This document shows, one piece after another, positions 8,561 through 16,367 of a stretch of DNA of 64,000 nucleotides (position 1 is the first letter of the stretch; every line of letters starts with the position of its first letter). Both the position numbers and the translations under genes were made by a program. Under the pieces are notes generated by a model. That model did not search any database. It was not told the DNA's origin and saw only the letters and a program-made list of their open reading frames with translations. Source of the DNA: Pseudomonas asplenii. GTDB lineage: Bacteria > Pseudomonadota > Gammaproteobacteria > Pseudomonadales > Pseudomonadaceae. The stretch lies in the NCBI RefSeq assembly GCF_001293465.1, contig NZ_JSYZ01000014.1, positions 186,001-250,000 on the forward strand. Direction: 5' to 3'.

Positions 8561-9793
8561 ATGCATAGACGTCAATTGCTCAACTTCCTGCTGGCCAGTG
8601 CGGCCTTCATCCCGCTTGGCGTGTCGGCGGCGCAGATCCGCAACGCCCGGCTCTGGCGCTCCGGCGACAAGCTGCGACTGGTGCTCGATCTCAGTGGCCC
8701 GGTGCAGTACAAGACGTTTTCCCTGACCGCGCCCGAGCGGCTGATCATCGACCTGAGCGGGGCAAAGCTGACGGGCGACTTCAGCCAACTGGCCCTGAAG
8801 AACACGGTGATCCGCTCGATCCGCTCGGGACATTTCGGCCAGGGCGACACGCGGATCGTCCTCGACCTGGCCAACCCGGTGCAGTTGAACAGCTTCCTGC
8901 TGCCGCCCGGGGAGGGGCAGGGCCACCGGCTGGTGCTCGACCTGGCCAGCAACGCCAGCGCCGCCGCACCGCCCCAGACTCTGGCCGCGGCAGCCGTCGC
9001 GCCCCAGGCCAGGCATGAACCGACGCCGGGCAAGGCTCACCCCAGGCGCGACATCATGGTGGTGGTCGACCCCGGGCACGGCGGCAAGGACCCGGGCGCG
9101 GTGGGCTCCAAGGGGCAGCGCGAGAAGGACGTGGTGCTGTCCATCGCCCAGCTTCTGGCCAAGCGGCTCAAGCGTGAAAAGGGCTTCGATGTTCGCCTGG
9201 TACGCAACGACGATTTCTTCGTGCCGTTGCGCAAGCGCGTGGAGTTCTCCCGCAAGCACAACGCCGACATGTTCATCTCGGTGCACGCCGATGCGGCGCC
9301 GCGGATCACCGCGTCGGGGGCGTCGGTGTACTGCCTGTCCGAAGGCGGCGCGACCTCGACCACCGCGCGCTTCATGGCCCAGCGCGAGAACGGTGCCGAC
9401 CTGATCGGTGCGCAGAGCCTGCTCAACCTCAAGGACAAGGACCCGATGCTGGCCGGGGTGATCCTCGACATGTCGATGAACGCGACCATCGCCGCCAGCC
9501 TGCAACTGGGGCATACCGTGCTCGGCAGCCTGGAGAACATCACCACCCTGCACCAGAAGCGCGTGGAGCAGGCCGGCTTCGCGGTGCTCAAGTCACCGGA
9601 CGTGCCGTCGATCCTGGTCGAGACCGGCTTCATTTCCAACGTCCGCGACAGCCAGCGGCTGGTCACCGCGCGGCACCAGCAGGCGATTGCCGACGGGCTG
9701 TTCCAGGGCCTGAAAACCTACTTCGAGAAGAACCCGCCGCAGGACAGCTACATCGCCTGGCGCCAGCAGCAGGCAAACGAAGTGCTGGTCTAG
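8561..9793 (+). CDS. N-acetylmuramoyl-L-alanine amidase (AMIN + Amidase_3)
   Basis: A 410-residue periplasmic peptidoglycan amidase that cuts the MurNAc-L-Ala bond during cell separation. It has a twin-arginine-like or Sec signal (MHRRQLLNFLLASAAF), an AMIN domain (about 25-130), an Ala/Pro-rich linker and an Amidase_3 domain (about 160-390). The zinc residues appear in VVDPGHGGKDPGA, ISVHADA and the catalytic Glu in LVETGF. The start is set by the signal peptide; the longer frame from 8477 runs through the Zur box. The ribosome site is weak. It is divergent from folE2 and probably Zur-controlled, even though the enzyme itself needs zinc. Confidence 0.85.
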   Translation: MHRRQLLNFLLASAAFIPLGVSAAQIRNARLWRSGDKLRLVLDLSGPVQYKTFSLTAPERLIIDLSGAKLTGDFSQLALKNTVIRSIRSGHFGQGDTRIVLDLANPVQLNSFLLPPGEGQGHRLVLDLASNASAAAPPQTLAAAAVAPQARHEPTPGKAHPRRDIMVVVDPGHGGKDPGAVGSKGQREKDVVLSIAQLLAKRLKREKGFDVRLVRNDDFFVPLRKRVEFSRKHNADMFISVHADAAPRITASGASVYCLSEGGATSTTARFMAQRENGADLIGAQSLLNLKDKDPMLAGVILDMSMNATIAASLQLGHTVLGSLENITTLHQKRVEQAGFAVLKSPDVPSILVETGFISNVRDSQRLVTARHQQAIADGLFQGLKTYFEKNPPQDSYIAWRQQQANEVLV

Positions 9794-9797
9794 TGGC

Positions 9798-10181
9798 CTA
9801 GCAGCCCACCAACCGATCACAGGTGAACTTCTTGCTCAGCCCGCCGGAACTGGAGAAGCGGTTCACCGTGGTCCACCCCACCCGCCGGCTGTAGCCGACC
9901 CAGGCCTCGCCATCCGAGGCAATGCCGGTGAAGAAGGTCAGTTGTCCGTAGCGGCTGCTGGTCTGCGCCCAGTAGCGCTTGCCGGTCACTTCGAACCCCT
10001 GCAGGTAGATCGTCTTGCCCACCGTGGCGACGCCATAGGCGTTGCCGGCGGCGTCCTTGCACGCCAGCAGGGTGGCGCTGCGGGTGCAGTTGGCCAGTGG
10101 GCCGGGCACCTGGGCCCCGGCGCCGGTGGCGCAGAGCAGCAGGCTCAGCAACGGGTATTTCAGGGCGGCGCGCATCGGCAT
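9798..10181 (-). CDS. Small secreted cysteine-containing protein, unknown
   Basis: A 127-residue protein with a signal peptide ending near GAGAQ and four cysteines in the mature part (NCTRS, LACKD, FTCDR, VGC). I recognise no domain. It lies between the amidase and dksA2 on the opposite strand, inside the zinc island. The start could also be 10175 or a TTG at 10187. It faces away from the Zur box at 10254, about 70 bases off, so that site could affect it too. Function unknown. Confidence 0.6.
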   Translation of the reverse strand: MPMRAALKYPLLSLLLCATGAGAQVPGPLANCTRSATLLACKDAAGNAYGVATVGKTIYLQGFEVTGKRYWAQTSSRYGQLTFFTGIASDGEAWVGYSRRVGWTTVNRFSSSGGLSKKFTCDRLVGC

Positions 10182-10253
10182 TCTCAAGAGAGGGTTGGCT
10201 CCAGCATCAACCCCTTCGTCGCCAGCGGCAAGTGGGGATTGGCTAAAATGTAT

Positions 10254-10268
10254 TGTTATAATATAACA
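10254..10268. promoter_or_regulatory. Zur box upstream of dksA2-zigA
   Basis: TGTTATAATATAACA, a near-perfect dyad and exact reverse complement of the 8461 site. It ends 30 bases before the dksA2 start, a position suited to repression of the dksA2-zigA-DUF1826 operon by zinc-loaded Zur. Confidence 0.87.
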
Positions 10269-10298
10269 TCAAGCAAATTCCCCGACGGCGACCTCTCC

Positions 10299-10703
10299 AT
10301 GACCGAAGACGAACTGCTCGCCCAGCCCGAGGCGGACTACATGAACGATGCACAGCAGGCGTTCTTCCGTGAGTTGCTGCTCCAGCAACGGCGTGAACTG
10401 CAGGAGCGCATCAGCGGCGAGTTCGTCGTGCTGCGCGAGCACGAGCCCAGCAGCGATCCGGCGGACATCGGCAGTGCCGAGGAACAGCGCCAATGGCAAC
10501 TGCGCCTGCTGGAGCGGGAGAAGAAGCTGCTCGACAAGATCGACCAGGCCCTCGAGGCCCTGGCCCGTGGCGAATACGGCTGGTGTCGCGAGACCGGTGA
10601 ACCGATCGGTCTCAAGCGCCTGCTGCTGCGGCCCACTGCCACCCTGTGCATCGAAGCCAAGGAACGTGAAGAGCTGCGCGAGCGCCACAAACGGGCGCTC
10701 TGA
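10299..10703 (+). CDS. dksA2: DksA2, zinc-independent DksA paralogue
   Basis: A 134-residue DksA-family protein that binds RNA polymerase through the secondary channel and supports the stringent response with ppGpp. It has the N-terminal coiled coil with the acidic DxxD tip (SSDPADIG, residues 51-58) and the C-terminal globular domain. The four-cysteine zinc finger of DksA is reduced to Cys96-x2-Thr99 and Cys117-x2-Ala120. This is the known signature of DksA2, which folds without zinc. It lies directly behind the Zur box and ahead of zigA. The start is the ATG at 10299; the frame continues upstream without coding support. Confidence 0.9.
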   Translation: MTEDELLAQPEADYMNDAQQAFFRELLLQQRRELQERISGEFVVLREHEPSSDPADIGSAEEQRQWQLRLLEREKKLLDKIDQALEALARGEYGWCRETGEPIGLKRLLLRPTATLCIEAKEREELRERHKRAL

Positions 10704-10730
10704 GCCGGCCAACCTGATGAGGAACCAACC

Positions 10731-11942
10731 ATGACCCAACGTCTTCCCGTGACCGTGCTGTCGGGCTTTCTCGGCGCCGGCAAGAGCACCCTGCTCAACC
10801 ATGTACTGCGCAACCGCGAAAACCTGCGGGTAGCGGTGATCGTCAACGACATGAGCGAAATCAATATCGACGGCAGCGAGGTTCAGCGTGACGTCAGCCT
10901 CAATCGCGCCGAGGAAAAACTGGTGGAGATGAGCAACGGTTGCATCTGCTGCACCTTGCGCGAGGACCTGCTGGAGGAGGTCGGCCGGCTCGCTCGCGAC
11001 GGGCGCTTCGACTACCTGCTGATCGAGTCCACCGGTATCTCCGAACCGTTGCCGGTGGCCGAAACCTTCACCTTCCGCGACGAGACCGGACAGAGCCTGG
11101 CCGACATCGCCCGCCTCGACACCATGGTCACGGTGGTCGACGGCATGAACTTCCTGCTCGACTACCAGGCGGCGGAAAGCCTGGCCTCCCGCGGCGAAAC
11201 CCTCGGCGAGGACGACGAGCGCTCGATCACCGACCTGCTGATCGAGCAGGTCGAGTTCGCCGACGTGATTCTGATCAGCAAGATCGATCTGATCTCCAGC
11301 CAGGAGCGCGAAGAACTGATGGCGATCCTCGCGCGCCTGAATGCCCAGGCCGAGATCATCCCGATGGTGATGGGCGAAGTGCCCCTGGCGAAGATCCTCA
11401 ACACCGGCCGCTTCGACTTCGAGCGTGCCTCCCAGGCTCCGGGCTGGCTGCAGGAACTGCGCGGCGAGCATGTGCCGGAAACCGAGGAATACGGCATCGC
11501 CTCGACCGCCTACCGGGCGCGGCGGCCGTTCCACCCCGAGCGCTTCTTCGACTTCATCAACCGGCCCTGGGTGAACGGCAGGCTGCTGCGTTCCAAGGGT
11601 TTCTTCTGGCTGGCGAGCAAGTACCAGGAAGCCGGCAGCTGGTCCCAGGCCGGTGGCCTGATGCGCCATGGTTTCGCCGGGCGCTGGTGGCGCTTCGTAC
11701 CGAAACAGCACTGGCCGCAGGACGAGGAAAGCCTCGCGGCGATCATGCAGAACTGGATGGCGGCCACCGGCGATTGCCGCCAGGAACTGGTGTTCATCGG
11801 CCAGGGTATCGATTTTGCGCAACTGACGGCCGACCTGGACGGCTGCCTGCTCAGCGACGACGAAATGGCCCTGGGGGTCGAGGGTTGGCGGCTGCTGCAC
11901 GACCCGTTCGGACCGTGGCACGACGAAGAGGCGGCTGCCTGA
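10731..11942 (+). CDS. zigA: COG0523 GTPase ZigA, putative zinc metallochaperone
   Basis: A 403-residue CobW/COG0523 G3E GTPase with Walker A GFLGAGKST (12-20), the metal motif CICC (71-74), Walker B and a LIESTG segment, then a CobW C-terminal domain (about 290-400). These GTPases are thought to deliver zinc to client proteins under starvation. It is 27 bases downstream of dksA2 with a GAGGAA ribosome site, and its stop overlaps the next start. Zur control through the 10254 site is inferred. Confidence 0.88.
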   Translation: MTQRLPVTVLSGFLGAGKSTLLNHVLRNRENLRVAVIVNDMSEINIDGSEVQRDVSLNRAEEKLVEMSNGCICCTLREDLLEEVGRLARDGRFDYLLIESTGISEPLPVAETFTFRDETGQSLADIARLDTMVTVVDGMNFLLDYQAAESLASRGETLGEDDERSITDLLIEQVEFADVILISKIDLISSQEREELMAILARLNAQAEIIPMVMGEVPLAKILNTGRFDFERASQAPGWLQELRGEHVPETEEYGIASTAYRARRPFHPERFFDFINRPWVNGRLLRSKGFFWLASKYQEAGSWSQAGGLMRHGFAGRWWRFVPKQHWPQDEESLAAIMQNWMAATGDCRQELVFIGQGIDFAQLTADLDGCLLSDDEMALGVEGWRLLHDPFGPWHDEEAAA

Positions 11943-12592
11943 TGCTGGCGCCGCGCTTGCAGGCGCAACCGTCGATCCGCCAGGTCGAGGGCGAGGCCCC
12001 GACCGTGCTTGGCGAGATTCTTCAGGATGGGGTCAACCTGGCACTCTGGCAGCGCCGCCTACCCAGCCATATCGCCGATTTTGCGCACTTGCTGCTGTCG
12101 TTGGGCGAGCCGCTGGCGCAGGCGCTGAGCCTGGAGATGCCGGACGACGAGTCCAGGCCGAACCTGCACGGGCTGGCCTCGGGGTTCAGTGACCTGGAGG
12201 GTTACGAGGGCTTCATCAGCGACGTGTCCTGGCTGGTCGGCGCCTATGCCTGCCTGCTCGGCGCGCGGCGGATCGGCCTGCGCCTGCGGGTGCTGGACAA
12301 GGCGATGTGCCCGCGGTTTCACGTCGACCATGTGCCGGTGAGGTTGATCACCACCTACGCGGGTTTGGGCAGCCAGTGGCTGGCGGAAGGGGCGATGGAT
12401 CGGCGGCAGTTGGGCAGTCCGGTGGCGGAGCCGATGGAGGCCGGGTCGATTCGGCAGATGGACAGCGGCGCGGTGGCCTTGTTGAAGGGCGAACGCTGGC
12501 ATGGCAATGAAGGGTTCGGGTTGGTGCATCGTTCGCCGCAGGTGGCGGCGGGGGAGCGCCGGTTGATCCTGACGCTGGACTGGCTGGCTTGA
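11942..12592 (+). CDS. DUF1826 domain-containing protein
   Basis: A 216-residue protein that I recognise as DUF1826, a family often found after zinc-responsive COG0523 genes. The central part holds RFHVDHVPVRLITTYAG, with two His and an acidic residue that resemble a metal-binding site of a cupin-like or dioxygenase-like fold (inference). Its start shares a base with the zigA stop, so it is the third gene of the dksA2 operon. Confidence 0.8.
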   Translation: MLAPRLQAQPSIRQVEGEAPTVLGEILQDGVNLALWQRRLPSHIADFAHLLLSLGEPLAQALSLEMPDDESRPNLHGLASGFSDLEGYEGFISDVSWLVGAYACLLGARRIGLRLRVLDKAMCPRFHVDHVPVRLITTYAGLGSQWLAEGAMDRRQLGSPVAEPMEAGSIRQMDSGAVALLKGERWHGNEGFGLVHRSPQVAAGERRLILTLDWLA

Positions 12593-12621
12593 GTTCAGGC
12601 GCCGCACAGCTTCAGGTGTGC

Positions 12622-12981
12622 TCAGGGCACCTGCCACTGCCCGGCACTCTGGCCTTCGCAGAACGGCTTGAGATACGCGGCATCCGTTGCCACACCGTAA
12701 TAGTGAATATTCTGCCGGTAGGGCATATTGGCAACCTGGGCGTTGCGGCAGACACCGAATGAGCCGCCCGGGCACTGCTCGACGTATTCGACCTCGACCT
12801 TTTGGCCCGCCAGGCTCGGCTGGCAGAAACCGTCGTTGAACAGCTTGGCCGGGATATTCACGTTCTCCTGGCAGACCTTCACGTCGAGCCGTTCGCCCTG
12901 GCTGTGGACCACACAGGCTTGCGCCAGGACCTGACTCGACCCCAGCGCCGCCAGCAGCGTCAGGCCAATCGACCGCATCAT
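12622..12981 (-). CDS. Small secreted six-cysteine protein, unknown
   Basis: A 119-residue protein with a signal peptide (cleavage near LAQA-C, residue 22) and six cysteines spread over the mature chain (ACVV, VCQE, FCQP, QCPG, VCRN, FCEG), suggesting three disulfides or a metal site. No domain recognised. It converges on DUF1826 and is divergent from the second COG0523 gene with only 32 bases between the starts. A start at 12978 is equally possible. Confidence 0.6.
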   Translation of the reverse strand: MMRSIGLTLLAALGSSQVLAQACVVHSQGERLDVKVCQENVNIPAKLFNDGFCQPSLAGQKVEVEYVEQCPGGSFGVCRNAQVANMPYRQNIHYYGVATDAAYLKPFCEGQSAGQWQVP

Positions 12982-13013
12982 TCACCCACCCCTTCAGGCA
13001 TATCGGCCCGCTT

Positions 13014-13988
13014 ATGTTGCAGAACATTCCCACGCATGTCATCGCCGGTCCCCTCGGTGCCGGCAAGACCAGCCTGATTCATCAGTTGCTGGCGCAAAAA
13101 CCGCCAGGCGAGCGCTGGGCCGTGCTGATCAACGAGTTCGGCCAGATCGGCCTGGATGCCGCGCTGCTGACCCGGGCCGACGATGGTATCGCACTGGGCG
13201 AGGTGGCTGGCGGCTGCGTGTGCTGCGTCAACGGCGCACCGTTCCAGATCGGCCTCGGCCGGCTGCTGCGCAAGGCGCGCCCCGACCGCCTGTTCATCGA
13301 GCCTTCCGGTCTCGGTCATCCGGCGCATATTCTGCGGCAACTGGGCGCGGCGCCGTGGCGCGGGGTACTGGCCTTGCAGCCGTGCGTGATGGTGCTGGAC
13401 GCACCGGCCCTGGCGGCGGGCCAACCGTTGCCGGCGTCGCAGCAGGAGGTCTTGGCGTGGGCCGGGCTGCTGCTGTTGAACAAGTCGCAAGGGCTGGATG
13501 AGGCCGCGCGCGGGCAAGTGCTGGCGCGTTTGCCGGAGCGTCCGCTGCGCTGGACCGAGCAGGGTGTATTGGCGCTGGACGAGTTGCTGGCCCTGGAGTC
13601 GCCAGGCCTGGATGAATCGGCCACGCCGGGCGTGCTGCCCACGGCACCGGCGAGCGTGACGCTGCCGGCGATCTGGACCGACCCGAGCCAACCGATCTGC
13701 CAGGAGCATGCCGGGGAGGGCAACTGGAGCATCGGCTGGCGCTGGCACCCGAGCCAGCAACTGGACCCGGAACGCATTCGTGAGTGGTTGGCCACTCTGG
13801 ACTGGCGGCGGGCCAAGCTGGTTATCCACAGCCCGGCTGGCTGGGTGTCGGGCAATGCTGTGGATAACTCGTCGCTGGCCTGGCAGCCCAGCGCTTGGCG
13901 CAAGGACTCGCGGCTTGAGCTGATCTTCAGTCAGCCCCAGGACATCGAGCCGCTGAAAGCCGGCATGCAGGCCTGCCGGCTGGGCTAG
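13014..13988 (+). CDS. Second COG0523/CobW-family GTPase
   Basis: A 324-residue G3E GTPase with Walker A GPLGAGKTS (12-20), the cysteine motif GGCVCC (66-71) and LFIEPSGLGHP. The C-terminal domain is short. It is the second COG0523 protein in 3 kb, which suggests a different client from ZigA. No Zur box is visible in the 32-base divergent gap. Its 3' half carries two perfect DnaA boxes in inverted orientation (13822-13867). Confidence 0.8.
   Translation: MLQNIPTHVIAGPLGAGKTSLIHQLLAQKPPGERWAVLINEFGQIGLDAALLTRADDGIALGEVAGGCVCCVNGAPFQIGLGRLLRKARPDRLFIEPSGLGHPAHILRQLGAAPWRGVLALQPCVMVLDAPALAAGQPLPASQQEVLAWAGLLLLNKSQGLDEAARGQVLARLPERPLRWTEQGVLALDELLALESPGLDESATPGVLPTAPASVTLPAIWTDPSQPICQEHAGEGNWSIGWRWHPSQQLDPERIREWLATLDWRRAKLVIHSPAGWVSGNAVDNSSLAWQPSAWRKDSRLELIFSQPQDIEPLKAGMQACRLG
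13822..13867. other. Inverted pair of perfect DnaA boxes inside the COG0523 gene
   Basis: TTATCCACA at 13822-13830 and TGTGGATAA at 13859-13867, 28 bases apart and facing each other. They encode VIHS and VDN in the host gene. Both match the strong DnaA consensus exactly. Binding is inferred only. Confidence 0.45.
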
Positions 13989-14094
13989 CCTGTTCGACTT
14001 CGGCCCGTGGCTTCGCCGGGCTGCGCTGCCATTCCTGGCAGGCCCCTGAACTGGAATGCAGGCATGCGCATCGGCCGTACAGGCCCTCAGCCGC

Positions 14095-14499
14095 TCAGTG
14101 ACGCGACTGGCTGTGGTCCTTGGGATGATCCTGGCGCCATTGGCTCAGTTCGATGATCTCGGCCGTCGGCTGCTCGGCCCTGGCTTCGAACGGGTAGGGC
14201 GGCAGATCGATCTGCGCGCTGTGGGCGCCGAACTGGGTGATGGTGCCGACGTGGCGCTGCTCGCCGGTGACGGTGAACTCGAAGTGGTAGATCCGCGCCA
14301 GGCGCCGTCGGCCGTTGGCATCACGGACGATACCGATACGCTTGAGGGCCACGGCACCGTCGAGCAGTTCCAGGTCAAGCCTGGCGCAATGCTGCTTGAC
14401 CCGCTCCAGCGCCCGTTCGCGCAGGCCATGGTTGTGCCAGAGCCAGGCAGCGCCGGTGGCCAGCAACATCAGCACGAACATATTTCCCAGGGTCAGCAT
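14095..14499 (-). CDS. DUF3301 domain-containing protein
   Basis: A 134-residue protein with one N-terminal membrane segment (MLTLGNMFVLMLLATGAAWLW) followed by a cytoplasmic basic domain with RARLDLELLDG-like and RRRLARIYHFEF segments typical of DUF3301. Function unknown. The ATG at 14499 places the membrane helix at the start; the longer frame to 15237 is the shadow of pdxY. It is divergent from pdxY. Confidence 0.78.
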   Translation of the reverse strand: MLTLGNMFVLMLLATGAAWLWHNHGLRERALERVKQHCARLDLELLDGAVALKRIGIVRDANGRRRLARIYHFEFTVTGEQRHVGTITQFGAHSAQIDLPPYPFEARAEQPTAEIIELSQWRQDHPKDHSQSRH

Positions 14500-14613
14500 G
14501 AATGCCACTCCATCAAGTTGAGAGCAGCTTAACTGGCTCGCCGGTCTGTCGTACAGGCTCTGTTTAGTCGCATACTGCGTGGCTCGAATCTTTTTGTCTT
14601 GCTGGAATTCGGA

Positions 14614-15486
14614 ATGAAACGCACTCCTCATCTGCTTGCCATTCAGTCCCACGTGGTTTTCGGTCATGCCGGCAATGGTGCGGCGGTTTTCCCCATGCAG
14701 CGGGTCGGGGTGAATGTCTGGCCGTTGAACACCGTACAGTTCTCCAACCACACCCAGTACGGCCAGTGGGCCGGCGAAGTGTTGGCGCCGCAGCGGATCC
14801 CGGAACTGGTGGAAGGTATTGCCGCCATCGGCGAGCTGGGCAACTGCGACGCGGTGCTGTCCGGCTACCTGGGCAGCGCGGCGCAGGGGCGGGCGATCCT
14901 CAGCGGCGTGGCGCGGATCAAGGCGGCCAACCCCAAGGCGCTGTACCTGTGCGATCCGGTGATGGGCCATCCGGAGAAGGGCTGCAGCGTGCCGGTGGAG
15001 GTCAGCGACTTCCTGCTGCAGGAGGCGGTGGCGCAGGCCGATATCCTCTGCCCCAACCAGTTGGAGCTGGACAGCTTCTGCGGCCGCTCGCCCCAGTCGC
15101 TGTTCGATTGCCTGGCAATGGCCCGCAGCCTGCTGACGCGGGGGCCGCAGGTGGTGCTGGTCAAGCACCTGGCCTATCCGGGCAAGCCCGAGGACAGCTT
15201 CGAGATGCTGCTGGTGACCGCCGAAGGCAGCTGGCACCTGCGCCGTCCGCTGCTGGCGTTCCCGCGCCAGCCGGTGGGCGTCGGCGACCTGACTTCAGGG
15301 CTGTTCCTGGCCCGGGTGCTGCTGGGCGACAGCCTGCTGGCGGCCTTCGAGTTCACCGCGTCGGCGGTGCACGAAGTGCTGCTGGAAACCCAGGCCTGCG
15401 CCAGCTACGAGCTGGAACTGGTGCGGGCCCAGGATCGCATCGCCCATCCGCGGGTGCGCTTCGAGGCGTTGCCGATCAGCCTGTGA
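14614..15486 (+). CDS. pdxY: Pyridoxal kinase PdxY
   Basis: A 290-residue ribokinase-fold enzyme that phosphorylates pyridoxal in vitamin B6 salvage. The N-terminus MKRTPHLLAIQSHVVFGHAG is the PdxY substrate region. LCDPVMGHPEKG, CPNQLEL and the anion hole/catalytic Asp in PVGVGDLTSGLF are conserved. The ATG at 14614 is preceded by GGAATTC; the frame at 14599 adds five residues with no homology. It stands as a single gene followed by a REP palindrome. Confidence 0.92.
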   Translation: MKRTPHLLAIQSHVVFGHAGNGAAVFPMQRVGVNVWPLNTVQFSNHTQYGQWAGEVLAPQRIPELVEGIAAIGELGNCDAVLSGYLGSAAQGRAILSGVARIKAANPKALYLCDPVMGHPEKGCSVPVEVSDFLLQEAVAQADILCPNQLELDSFCGRSPQSLFDCLAMARSLLTRGPQVVLVKHLAYPGKPEDSFEMLLVTAEGSWHLRRPLLAFPRQPVGVGDLTSGLFLARVLLGDSLLAAFEFTASAVHEVLLETQACASYELELVRAQDRIAHPRVRFEALPISL

Positions 15487-15511
15487 TCTCCGGGCCCACT
15501 CCATGTACCCG

Positions 15512-15595
15512 TGTGGGAGCGGGCTTGCCCGCGAATAGGCCCTCAAGTCTCGCGCCGCTTGAACGGACGCCTTCGCGGGCAAGCCCGCTCCTACA
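15512..15595. repeat. REP palindrome between pdxY and thioesterase gene
   Basis: Inverted repeat TGGGAGCGGGCTTGCCCGCGA with complement ending GCTCCTACA, between two convergent genes. Same family as the 762 and 19776 elements. Confidence 0.8.
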
Positions 15596-15600
15596 AGAGC

Positions 15601-16086
15601 TTAAGGCGCGTCGGCCTTGATCTCCTGGTAACGCTTTTCCAGCTCCTGGCGGATCTGCCGGCGCTGTTGGGCCTGGGCGTAGCGGCGCTTGCCCTCGCTG
15701 GTCTCCGGCTGCAGTGGTGGCACCGGTGCCGGCTTGCGCTGGTCGTCGACCGCGACCATGGTGAAGAAGCAACTGTTGGTGTGGCGCACCGAGCGCTCGC
15801 GGATGTTCTCTGTCACCACCTTGATGCCGACCTCCATCGAGGTGTTGCCGGTGTAGTTCACCGAAGCCAGGAAGGTCACCAGTTCGCCGACATGCACCGG
15901 CTCGCGGAAAATCACCTGGTCCACCGACAGGGTCACCACGTAGCGGCCGGCATAACGGGCGGCGCAGGCATAGGCCACTTCATCCAGGTATTTGAGCAGG
16001 GTGCCGCCGTGGACATTGCCAGAAAAGTTGGCCATATCCGGGGTCATCAAAACGGTCATCGACAGCTGGGCGTTTCCAGGTTCCAT
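15601..16086 (-). CDS. Acyl-CoA thioesterase (hotdog fold)
   Basis: A 161-residue YciA/BFIT-type thioesterase that hydrolyses acyl-CoA to free acid and CoA. The hotdog helix segment NFSGNVHGGTLLKYLDEVAY (about 20-39) and the beta-strand FREPVHVGELV are clear. The C-terminal 30 residues are charged and probably helical. The start at 16086 gives the usual N-terminus; upstream codons to 16155 have no support. Another hotdog thioesterase is at 55838. Confidence 0.85.
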   Translation of the reverse strand: MEPGNAQLSMTVLMTPDMANFSGNVHGGTLLKYLDEVAYACAARYAGRYVVTLSVDQVIFREPVHVGELVTFLASVNYTGNTSMEVGIKVVTENIRERSVRHTNSCFFTMVAVDDQRKPAPVPPLQPETSEGKRRYAQAQQRRQIRQELEKRYQEIKADAP

Positions 16087-16367
16087 AGCACGCTCATGGG
16101 TAGGTAGGGACAGGTTCAGGCACCTCTGCGGGCGCTTTGGGCATTTTTCAGACACCTCGATTACGGGACGCCAGCCATGGTTGCATCGTCACGCGCCAAG
16201 CGATCTGTTTCTACATATTGCACCGGCTTTCTGTCGGAAGTCGCGGTGTTAACCTTCGAAAAGCCATGCCATAGAAAATTCTTACACCCGGAACGTTGAC
16301 CGCCGACGACTCGATGGGCGCGGTGGGCGGTCTGGCCAACATCCGCCGACACAAGGAGCGTCACGCC

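Noticed and set aside
9942..10298. Upstream extension of dksA2
   Set aside because: It would run across the Zur box and the small secreted protein gene, and has no DksA similarity.
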